Assembly (NCBI GenBank): GCA_023146675.1
Contig: JAGLBQ010000172.1
Span: 1-42,744, forward strand
DNA length: 42,744 bases
Source of the DNA: Cocleimonas sp.
GTDB taxonomy: Bacteria; Pseudomonadota; Gammaproteobacteria; Thiotrichales; Thiotrichaceae
Direction: 5' to 3'
Shown one piece after another: positions 24,822 to 32,334 of the stretch. Within the stretch, counting starts at the first letter, position 1, and every line of letters starts with the position of its first letter. Below the pieces are notes generated by a model. That model saw only the letters and a list, made by a program, of their open reading frames with translations. It made no database searches and had not been told where the DNA came from. The position numbers were made by a program, and so were the translations under genes.

Positions 24822-27236
24822 ATGTCAGAAGAACAAGTTTACGACTCCAGTAATATTAAAGTATTAAAAGGTTTGGAAGCGGTAAAAAAGCGTCCAGGCA
24901 TGTACATTGGTGATACTGATGATGGTACAGGCTTACATCATATGGTGTTTGAAGTCGTTGATAATTCTATTGATGAGGCGTTAGCGGGACATTGTTCTGA
25001 AATCAAAGTGGTTCTTAAGTCAGATGGCTCTGTGTTAGTGTCAGATGATGGTCGTGGTATTCCTGTTGATATGCATGAAGGTGAAGGAATTCCTGCTGCT
25101 GAAGTTATTATGACAGTGTTGCATGCAGGTGGAAAGTTTGATGATAACTCCTACAAGGTCTCAGGTGGTTTACATGGTGTCGGAGTTTCCGTCGTTAATG
25201 CCTTATCCGAAGATTTAACATTAACCATTCGTCGTCATGGAAAAATACACCAACAGACCTATGCTGATGGTGCGCCTACGTCGGTATTGAAAGTCATCGG
25301 TGACTCAGAGTCAACAGGAACAGAGATCCGTTTTCTACCGAGTAAAACGACCTTTGCGATTACTGAGTATAATTTTGATATATTAGCCAAGCGTTTGCGG
25401 GAACTCTCTTTTCTTAATTCTGGTGTGAGAATTAACTTAGTCGATGAACGTGGCGAAGGAGAGCAAATTGTCTTTGAATATGAAGGTGGAATAAGGTCAT
25501 TTGTAGAGCATCTAAATAAAAAGAAAACGGCACTACATGATAATATTATTTACATCCTGACTGAAAAAGACGATGTTGGGGTTGAAGTTGCCTTGCAGTG
25601 GAGTGACTCCTATCGTGAAAATATTATTTGCTTTACCAATAATATTCCACAACGAGATGGTGGAACACATTTGTCAGGTTTTCGTACAGCACTCACTCGC
25701 ACCTTAAATCAATATATTGAAAAAGAAGGTGTAGCCAAAAGAGAAAAAGTCTCACCAACAGGAGATGATGTTCGAGAAGGATTAACCGCTGTTGTTTCTG
25801 TCAAAGTACCTGATCCAAAATTCTCCTCACAAACAAAAGATAAACTTGTTTCGTCAGAAATACGCGGAATTGTAGAGTCTGCGATTAGCGAGCGACTTAA
25901 TGAGTTCTTATTAGAAAATCCAGTTGAAGCAAAAATAATAACAGCTAAAGTTGTCGAAGCGTGCAGAGCAAGAGAAGCCGCTCGTAAAGCACGAGAAATG
26001 ACTCGTCGTAAAGGTGCGTTGGATATTGCGGGTCTTCCTGGAAAGTTGGCAGATTGTCAGGAAAAAGATCCTGCCCTCTGTGAAATATATCTAGTGGAGG
26101 GCGACTCCGCTGGCGGTTCAGCTAAACAAGGTCGTGCCAGAAAAACACAAGCTATTTTGCCTTTGAAAGGTAAAATTCTCAATGTGGAAAAAGCGCGTTT
26201 TGATAAAATGCTTGGGTCAGCAGAAGTAGGGACGTTAATTACCGCATTAGGTTGTGGCATAGGAAAAGAAGAATTTAATCCTGATAAATTACGTTATCAC
26301 CGTATTATTATTATGACGGATGCGGATGTCGATGGTTCTCATATTCGTACGCTATTATTAACTTTCTTTTATCGCCAAATGAAAGAATTAGTCGAGCGTG
26401 GGCATATTTATATTGCTCAGCCCCCCTTATATAAAGTTAAAAAAGGCAAGCAAGAACGTTATCTAAAAGATGAAGCTGAAAGAGAAGAGTACTTGTTGAA
26501 TTTAGCAATGGAGAACTCAGGCTTATATTTACATGACGGAACGCCTCCCATAAAAGAAGAAGCACTAGAGAATTTATCCAGTCAGTTTTTACGCGTGATG
26601 GCAATGATACGTCGTTTATCACAGCGTTATGATGCAGAAGTATTAGAGTCTTTATTATTTACCCCAATGGGTTTTGTGGATGATTTCACAGGAAGTAATG
26701 TTGAGCAATGGCTGGTTAATGCATGTGGTGCTTTGAATGAAAAATTCAACGGTACTAGACACTATCAGGCAAGATTAAAAGATGGCTCGGATGAAATATG
26801 GGCGGTTGAGTTGATTATTCGTTTACACGGTGTTGATAATACTCAGGTCTATAATAAAGATCTATTTATGTCGCCTGAGTTGCAAGCATTGATAAAAGTG
26901 AATCAGGAGCTGGATGGCTTATTAACAAAAGAGTCATGGATACAGCGCGGAGAAAGAAAGGAATCTATTGAACGTTTTGATCAAGCCATAAAATGGTTAA
27001 TGAAAGAAGCACAAAGAGGGCTAAGTATTCAGCGCTATAAAGGTCTTGGTGAAATGAATCCTGATCAGCTTTGGGAGACAACAATGGATCCTGAAACGCG
27101 ACGGATGCTACAAGTGAGAATTCAGGATGCTTATCAGGCAGATGAGGTGTTCTCCACGTTAATGGGGGACTTAGTTGAGCCGCGTAGAGAGTTTATAGAA
27201 AAAAATGCCCTCTCTGTTTCTAATCTAGATGTTTAG
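24822..27236 (+). CDS. gyrB: DNA gyrase subunit B
   Basis: GyrB supplies the ATPase of DNA gyrase, which introduces negative supercoils with GyrA. The 804 residues are the normal proteobacterial length. Visible motifs include the GHKL ATPase segment EVVDNSIDEALAG and GLHGVGVSVVNALS, the TOPRIM motifs EGDSAGGSAKQGR and DADVDGSHI, and the C-terminal QRYKGLGEMNPDQLW. An AAGGA ribosome site lies before the ATG. An inverted repeat GCTAG/CTAGC lies in the promoter region (about 24741-24755). Confidence 0.98.
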   Translation: MSEEQVYDSSNIKVLKGLEAVKKRPGMYIGDTDDGTGLHHMVFEVVDNSIDEALAGHCSEIKVVLKSDGSVLVSDDGRGIPVDMHEGEGIPAAEVIMTVLHAGGKFDDNSYKVSGGLHGVGVSVVNALSEDLTLTIRRHGKIHQQTYADGAPTSVLKVIGDSESTGTEIRFLPSKTTFAITEYNFDILAKRLRELSFLNSGVRINLVDERGEGEQIVFEYEGGIRSFVEHLNKKKTALHDNIIYILTEKDDVGVEVALQWSDSYRENIICFTNNIPQRDGGTHLSGFRTALTRTLNQYIEKEGVAKREKVSPTGDDVREGLTAVVSVKVPDPKFSSQTKDKLVSSEIRGIVESAISERLNEFLLENPVEAKIITAKVVEACRAREAARKAREMTRRKGALDIAGLPGKLADCQEKDPALCEIYLVEGDSAGGSAKQGRARKTQAILPLKGKILNVEKARFDKMLGSAEVGTLITALGCGIGKEEFNPDKLRYHRIIIMTDADVDGSHIRTLLLTFFYRQMKELVERGHIYIAQPPLYKVKKGKQERYLKDEAEREEYLLNLAMENSGLYLHDGTPPIKEEALENLSSQFLRVMAMIRRLSQRYDAEVLESLLFTPMGFVDDFTGSNVEQWLVNACGALNEKFNGTRHYQARLKDGSDEIWAVELIIRLHGVDNTQVYNKDLFMSPELQALIKVNQELDGLLTKESWIQRGERKESIERFDQAIKWLMKEAQRGLSIQRYKGLGEMNPDQLWETTMDPETRRMLQVRIQDAYQADEVFSTLMGDLVEPRREFIEKNALSVSNLDV

Positions 27237-27416
27237 GAATGCTCACATGTCCTGATGCTATAACATAACACGGAAGTTGTTTCGCACATGTTTCTAAGCA
27301 GGTTTAGATAGAATTAACCTTATAAATATCACAAAGGTTGTGTGCTATTCAGTATTTAGACAGTGTGATAAGGATAATATAAAGGTTGATTATTAGGGGA
27401 ATAGGAAGAAGAAATA

Positions 27417-28784
27417 ATGAAAAATAAATTTAAATTTTTACCGCTAAGTATGGCTTTTATTATTGGATTATCATTAACAGCATGCTCAAGTAATGCGGTA
27501 GTTCAAGATACGAGTCAAGTTGTTGTATCAAATCAAGCTGAAAAAAAGGTAACTCCCCTTAGAAGAATAACAGCTAAGAAAAAGGTTGCTATGAAAAAAG
27601 TTAAACCTGTTTCAATTGCCAATAAAACTAAGAAAGTTTATAAAAGAAAATACAATCAGAAAAAACAAAAACGTCACTATATAGTGAAAAAGAACAGAAA
27701 ATATAATCCTAGGTCGCAACTAAATACGAATCATAGAAAGTCTGTAGCAAGAAAAAATCAAACGACTATAAGGAATGATGCAATACGAAGAACCGCGCAT
27801 GAAAAATACTTTGCAATAAAAAAAGAGTCGCACAGAAAATATCAGCAAATGCAGCAACAATCGAAATACCGACCGACATACAGAAAAAAATACACGCCAA
27901 GAAAAAAATATACACCAAGAAAAACATACAGACCAAGAAGAAAACCTACCTATAAAAACTACGCAGCACGAAAAAAACCAAACGTCAGAAGACCTTCTGT
28001 GCGAAGAAACACGCCAAGTTTTCCTAATGCCTCTTTCGCCAAAGCACTATCAAATGCTGCGGTAGGACGGACACGTTCGAGAGTAAGATATGATGGCAGA
28101 TATGTGAATATTGCTTATCCTTGGGGTGATGTTCCGAGCAATATTGGTGTATGTACTGATGTCGTTATTCGCTCATACCGTCGCTTAGGCATAGATTTGC
28201 AAAAAGCAGTACATGAAGATATGTCGAATGGTGGTTTTTATGATTATCCTAATGTAAAAAAATGGAATTTAAGAGCGCCTGATAAAAATATAGATCATCG
28301 ACGTGTTTATAATTTACAAGCATTTTTCCGCCGCCATGGTGCGCAGCTGCCCATCACCCGTAATCCTAATCATTACAAACCAGGTGACTTAGTAACGTGG
28401 ATGGTAGGACCTAATTTACCGCATATTGGTGTGGTAGTAGAGCAGCGTTCAAAAGCAGATCCGCGTCGTCATATGATCGTGCATAATATTGCTCATGGTC
28501 CTCAAATGGAGGATATTCTATTTCGATTCCGTATTACAGGACATTACCGTTATAATAAAAATAATCGCTTAATAGCACCACGACGCTTTAATACAAACGT
28601 TGCGGTTAACACCATTACAACTGACTATAAGCGTATCATGAGGGAGTTATCTGCAAGCTCTGCTAGAAAAAATAATAAAACTAATGTCAGAAATAAAAAA
28701 CCCAGAGCGAAGGTTAACATCGCACAATTGAAGTCAGAATCAGGTATTTCTGATGCTGATATAAAAGCATTACTTAGACAATAG
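27417..28784 (+). CDS. DUF1287 lipoprotein with basic repeat linker
   Basis: This 455-residue lipoprotein has a lipobox LTAC, lipidated at Cys23. Residues about 40-190 form a very basic low-complexity linker with repeats such as RKKYTPRKTYRP. From about 220 to 380 it matches DUF1287, an NlpC/P60-like fold: YPWGDVPSNIGVCTDVVIRSYRRLG holds the likely catalytic Cys (key words GVCTDVV), HEDM, NIDHRRV and LPHIGVVVE with the His. DUF1287 proteins are thought to act on the cell wall or related amides. The cationic linker may bind nucleic acid, lipopolysaccharide or teichoic-like polymers; this is inference. Confidence 0.82.
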   Translation: MKNKFKFLPLSMAFIIGLSLTACSSNAVVQDTSQVVVSNQAEKKVTPLRRITAKKKVAMKKVKPVSIANKTKKVYKRKYNQKKQKRHYIVKKNRKYNPRSQLNTNHRKSVARKNQTTIRNDAIRRTAHEKYFAIKKESHRKYQQMQQQSKYRPTYRKKYTPRKKYTPRKTYRPRRKPTYKNYAARKKPNVRRPSVRRNTPSFPNASFAKALSNAAVGRTRSRVRYDGRYVNIAYPWGDVPSNIGVCTDVVIRSYRRLGIDLQKAVHEDMSNGGFYDYPNVKKWNLRAPDKNIDHRRVYNLQAFFRRHGAQLPITRNPNHYKPGDLVTWMVGPNLPHIGVVVEQRSKADPRRHMIVHNIAHGPQMEDILFRFRITGHYRYNKNNRLIAPRRFNTNVAVNTITTDYKRIMRELSASSARKNNKTNVRNKKPRAKVNIAQLKSESGISDADIKALLRQ

Positions 28785-28797
28785 GAAGGATACTACG

Positions 28798-29367
28798 ATG
28801 GCAAGAACACCCTCAGTCATGATAGAGCTAGGAACAAAAGCTCCTGAGTTTTCACTATTAGAACCAGCAACAGGCAAGGTAATATCTCTAGAAGACTTTT
28901 CTAGCCAGCCAATATTGGTTGCATTTATTTGTAATCATTGCCCTTATGTCATACAGATGAAGGATGTTTTTGCCAGTTTTACAGCAGATTATATGCAAAA
29001 AGGTTTAACGGTTGTGGCTATTAATGCAAATGATGTTGAAAACTATCCTGATGACTCTCCTGAGAAAATGATAGCGGATGTTAATGAGTATAATTATAGC
29101 TTCCCCTATTTGTATGATGAGACGCAGGCGGTAGCACAGGCATATCAAGCAGCCTGTACACCAGACTTTTATTTATTTGATGCGAATCATGCCCTTTATT
29201 ATCGTGGGCAATTTGATAGTGTGCGTCCAGGAAGTGACCAACCTGTTACAGGAGAAGATATGATAGCAGCAGTTGATTTGTTGCTGGCAGACCAGCCTGC
29301 TCCAGAAGGGCAACTTGCATCATTGGGCTGTGGTATTAAGTGGAAGCAGGGTAATGAGCCAAGCTAG
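28798..29367 (+). CDS. Thioredoxin-like (AhpC/TSA-type) protein with CNHC motif
   Basis: This 189-residue cytoplasmic protein has a thioredoxin fold of the redoxin type. The active-site motif is CNHCPYV (Cys45 and Cys48), followed by VVAINANDVENYPDDSPEKM and the cis-Pro region ACTPDFYLFD. This subfamily is common beside lipoproteins and peroxidase genes but its substrate is not established. It lies 13 bases after the DUF1287 gene with a good AGGAAGG ribosome site, so the two are probably cotranscribed. A conserved GCGIKW near the end adds another Cys. Confidence 0.88.
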   Translation: MARTPSVMIELGTKAPEFSLLEPATGKVISLEDFSSQPILVAFICNHCPYVIQMKDVFASFTADYMQKGLTVVAINANDVENYPDDSPEKMIADVNEYNYSFPYLYDETQAVAQAYQAACTPDFYLFDANHALYYRGQFDSVRPGSDQPVTGEDMIAAVDLLLADQPAPEGQLASLGCGIKWKQGNEPS

Positions 29368-29381
29368 CTAGAAGTGAGAAT

Positions 29382-29864
29382 TTATAAATTCTTAATCAAC
29401 TCTCCAAGTAACTTAAATTCCTCAAAATGCACACTCCCTTTCCTCCATGTTAAGCCTATTTTTCTACAGGTAGCATCAGGTAGAGGGTAAGTTTCCACCG
29501 TAGTATTTTGTAATAATGCTGATCCTTGAGATATTTCTGTCAGATAGGTAATGCCAATCTCTGCATCCACCATGCCAATGAGTGTTAATAGACTACTTGC
29601 CGAAAAGTGACTCACACTGTCCTGATTTCTTAATGACATGCTGATAAAGCATGTCATATAAGCAATGCCCATTTTCTAGCAGCAAAATACTTTCAGGTAG
29701 TTTATTAATATCATAATGATCAGGCGGAAGAATTTTGCTCTGCTTCTTACGCGCAAGTAAAAACCTATCCTCAAATAATGGCATGCTTTTGCAGTATTAC
29801 CAAAATGTTGATATTTTTCCAGCGCAATAAAATACTGTAATTATTTAATGGTCGGTAATTTCAT
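29382..29864 (-). pseudogene. oxyR-like LysR regulator pseudogene with three lesions
   Basis: Reading the minus strand from an ATG at 29864 gives MKLPTIK, then a TAA stop (29843-29841), then LQYFIALEKYQHFGNTAKACH, a LysR/OxyR N-terminus (shown in parts: LQYFIALEKYQHF, GNTAKACH). It then jumps in a new frame near 29780 to PLFEDRFLLA, which in OxyR lies about 135 residues later. A second frame change near 29605-29640 interrupts GHCLYD... before SHFSASSLLTLIGM. The GHCLYD segment corresponds to the region of the peroxide-sensing Cys199 of E. coli OxyR. The gene is therefore an internally deleted, nonsense and frameshifted remnant, divergent from the Prx-Grx gene it probably once controlled. Confidence 0.85.
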
Positions 29865-29980
29865 TGATCTATTTTATAGGATACAACAATAGAAATAATC
29901 TGTTTTACTGATTTTAAATAGAGAGATACACTCCTAATTGCTCAATCAAGTGATCGAGTTAAAATAATTAGGAATAAAAT

Positions 29981-30712
29981 ATGTTTGAAAATAAAGAAGG
30001 ACAACGCATACCAGACGTTACCTTTCATACCTACCAAAACAATGGCTGGATTGATGTCAATAGTATCGATTTATTTGCAGGAAAAACGGTTGTACTTTTT
30101 TCATTACCCGGAGCATATACCCCAACGTGCTCATCAGCACATGTCCCCCGCTTTAATCAATTACAACCTACCCTTAAAGCAAACGGTGTTGATGATGTGA
30201 TTTGCATCTCTGTCAATGATACGTTTGTGATGAATGAATGGGCGCAAGACCAAAATGCAGATAACATCACTTTTATCCCTGATGGTAATGGTGACTTTTC
30301 CGAAGCGATGGGTTTGCTGGTCGATAAAGAAGAGTTAGGATTTGGTAAACGCTCGTGGCGTTATTCTATGCTGGTAAAAGATGGTGTGATTGATAAAATG
30401 TTTATTGAGCCAAACCAACCAGGTGATCCATTTGAAGTTTCTGATGCCGATACCATGCTTGAATACATCGCGCCAAATGCAGAGCGTCCACTGAATGCAA
30501 CTATCTTCACACGTAAAGGATGCCGATTTTGCGCTAAGGCAAAAGCAACGTTAACCGAAAAAGGTATAGAGTTTGAAGAATTAGTCCTAGGTAGAGACTA
30601 TACTGACCTAACGTTACGTGCTGTATCTGCTGGTAGCTCAGTACCACAAATATTCATTGATGGAGATTTAGTGGGTGGATCTGATGATTTAGATGAGTGG
30701 TTTGGTGCGTAA
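29981..30712 (+). CDS. Peroxiredoxin-glutaredoxin hybrid
   Basis: This 243-residue fusion reduces hydrogen peroxide and alkyl peroxides using glutathione (or glutathione amide) through its own glutaredoxin domain. The Prx5-type domain has PGAYTPTCSSAHVPRF with the peroxidatic Cys50. The C-terminal Grx domain has CRFCAKAK (Cys181, Cys184), then SVPQIFIDGDLVGGSDDL. Such hybrids are known from Haemophilus and from purple sulfur bacteria, where a glutathione amide reductase partners them. The downstream reductase and the broken upstream oxyR-like gene fit a peroxide-response locus. Confidence 0.95.
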   Translation: MFENKEGQRIPDVTFHTYQNNGWIDVNSIDLFAGKTVVLFSLPGAYTPTCSSAHVPRFNQLQPTLKANGVDDVICISVNDTFVMNEWAQDQNADNITFIPDGNGDFSEAMGLLVDKEELGFGKRSWRYSMLVKDGVIDKMFIEPNQPGDPFEVSDADTMLEYIAPNAERPLNATIFTRKGCRFCAKAKATLTEKGIEFEELVLGRDYTDLTLRAVSAGSSVPQIFIDGDLVGGSDDLDEWFGA

Positions 30713-30746
30713 GATTTTATTTTAAGAATATAAATATACAAAGAAC

Positions 30747-30820
30747 ACTCACCACTGAATAGAAATATAAGGAAACACATAATATTAATTTTTCTGTGTT
30801 TGATATTTTCCGTGGTGAGT
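30747..30820 (+). promoter_or_regulatory. Nested inverted repeats between Prx-Grx and reductase genes
   Basis: ACTCACCAC (30747-30755) pairs perfectly with GTGGTGAGT (30812-30820). Inside, AAACACA (30773-30779) pairs with TGTGTTT (30795-30801), and GGAAA/TTTCC offers an alternative arm. There is no T run after the outer stem, and the reductase ribosome site (AAGGA) follows at about 30837. It may be an mRNA processing or stability element, or a weak attenuator. Confidence 0.5.
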
Positions 30821-30848
30821 CTCTTTATAATGCTATAAGGAAAACAAT

Positions 30849-32207
30849 ATGAGCAATCACTTTGATGTTATCGCCATTGGTGCAGGCAGTGGTGGTCTTT
30901 CAATCGCAGAAAGAGCAGCCGCTTATGGCGCGAAAACGGCGGTTATTGAAGCGGGAGAATTAGGTGGCACTTGCGTCAATGTGGGATGTGTCCCTAAAAA
31001 AGTAATGTGGTATGGCGCATCGGTAGCGCATGCACTGCATGATGGCAAAGACTACGGTTTTGATGTCACCATTGGTGATCTTAACTGGGATAAACTGGTC
31101 ACTAAAAGAGAGAATTTTATTGGTGGCATTATTGATTGGTATCAAGACTACTTAGTTGAATCAAACGTTGAAGTTATTGAAGGATTTGCCACGTTTATTG
31201 ATGATAAAACATTAGATGTTGATGGTGTGCAATATACAGCTGACCATATTGTGATATCAACAGGTGGACGCCCTATTATGCCCAATGATATTGAAGGTGC
31301 AGAATATGGTTTAACCTCTGATGGCTTTTTTGAAGAGTTGGATGAAGTCCAGCCTAAAAAAGTGGTTGTCGTTGGTGGTGGATATATTGCATTAGAATTT
31401 GCCATGTTAATGAACGGGCTGGGGTCTGATGTGTCTGTGTTGCATCAAGGCTGGCCTGTGATGGAGGGTTTTGACTCCATGATTCAAACCAATCTACGTC
31501 GACAAATGGAAGCAGATGGCATTCAGCTTAACGATGATAGCATTATCACAAAAGTAGAAAAAATAGCAGATGATAATCTAACTATCCACTTTAAAGATAG
31601 TAGCAAGATAGACAATGTTAACGCCTTAATCTGGGCGATTGGTCGTCTACCTAATACGCATAACTTAGGTCTTGAAAATACGGGAGTAGAGTTGGATAAG
31701 CGCGGTATGGTCGTGGTGGATGATGAAGAAAAAACCACCGTAGAGGGTATCTATGCCATCGGTGATATTATTGGTAAAGCACCACTCACCCCTGTTGCGA
31801 TTGCCGCAGGTAGACGCTTAGGCGATCGACTCTATGGGGGTAAGCCAGATAGAAAAATGTCCTATGATAATATTGCCACGGTCATGTTTACCCACCCACC
31901 TATTGGCACCATTGGACTGAGTGAAGAAAATGCGCGTGTTGAGTATGGTGATGAAATTAAAGTCTATAAAACAGAGTTTGTACCGCTTTACCATCAAATG
32001 ACACGCAATAAAGTTAAAACAGCAATGAAGTTGATTGTATTAGGCGAAGAAGAAAAAATCATCGGTTGTCATATTATGGGCTTGGGTGCTGATGAAATGT
32101 TACAAGGATTTGCTGTCGCCATTCGTATGGGCGCCACCAAGCAGGATTTTGATGACACCATTGCAATTCATCCTGTTAGTGCTGAAGAACTAGTAACCAT
32201 GAAGTAA
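30849..32207 (+). CDS. Glutathione reductase family; probable NADH-linked glutathione amide reductase
   Basis: This 452-residue flavoprotein disulfide reductase has the redox pair in GGTCVNVGCVPKK (Cys42, Cys47), FAD motif GAGSGGLSIAE and the C-terminal IHPVSAEELV. The second nucleotide motif, VVGGGYIALE, is followed by SVLHQGWPVMEGFD. E. coli GorA has Arg198, Lys199 and Arg204 there to hold the NADPH phosphate; this protein has Gln200, Gly201 and Glu206. That points to NADH. Glutathione amide reductase of Chromatium is NADH-preferring and works with a Prx-Grx hybrid, as encoded next door. The substrate amide itself cannot be inferred with certainty. Confidence 0.85.
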   Translation: MSNHFDVIAIGAGSGGLSIAERAAAYGAKTAVIEAGELGGTCVNVGCVPKKVMWYGASVAHALHDGKDYGFDVTIGDLNWDKLVTKRENFIGGIIDWYQDYLVESNVEVIEGFATFIDDKTLDVDGVQYTADHIVISTGGRPIMPNDIEGAEYGLTSDGFFEELDEVQPKKVVVVGGGYIALEFAMLMNGLGSDVSVLHQGWPVMEGFDSMIQTNLRRQMEADGIQLNDDSIITKVEKIADDNLTIHFKDSSKIDNVNALIWAIGRLPNTHNLGLENTGVELDKRGMVVVDDEEKTTVEGIYAIGDIIGKAPLTPVAIAAGRRLGDRLYGGKPDRKMSYDNIATVMFTHPPIGTIGLSEENARVEYGDEIKVYKTEFVPLYHQMTRNKVKTAMKLIVLGEEEKIIGCHIMGLGADEMLQGFAVAIRMGATKQDFDDTIAIHPVSAEELVTMK

Positions 32208-32294
32208 TTTTTTTGTTATAAGTTAGTGGCTCCTACTTGATTTGTTGCTTTGAACTTCCTTTTAAATCTGCTAATTTAACGCCTTTTTAGAATC

Positions 32295-32319
32295 CGTCAT
32301 CTCTTTAAAATAGATGACG
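32295..32319 (+). promoter_or_regulatory. Stem-loop just before the rapA ribosome site
   Basis: CGTCATCT (32295-32302) and AGATGACG (32312-32319) form eight perfect pairs with a nine-base loop, ending a few bases before the AGGAAGG ribosome site of rapA. It could limit ribosome access or stabilise the mRNA 5' end. Confidence 0.45.
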
Positions 32320-32334
32320 AAAAGGAAGGCATTT

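Noticed and set aside
27275..27295. Second parS-like site after gyrB
   Set aside because: TTGTTTCGCACATGTTTC is not palindromic and departs from the ParB consensus at several central positions.
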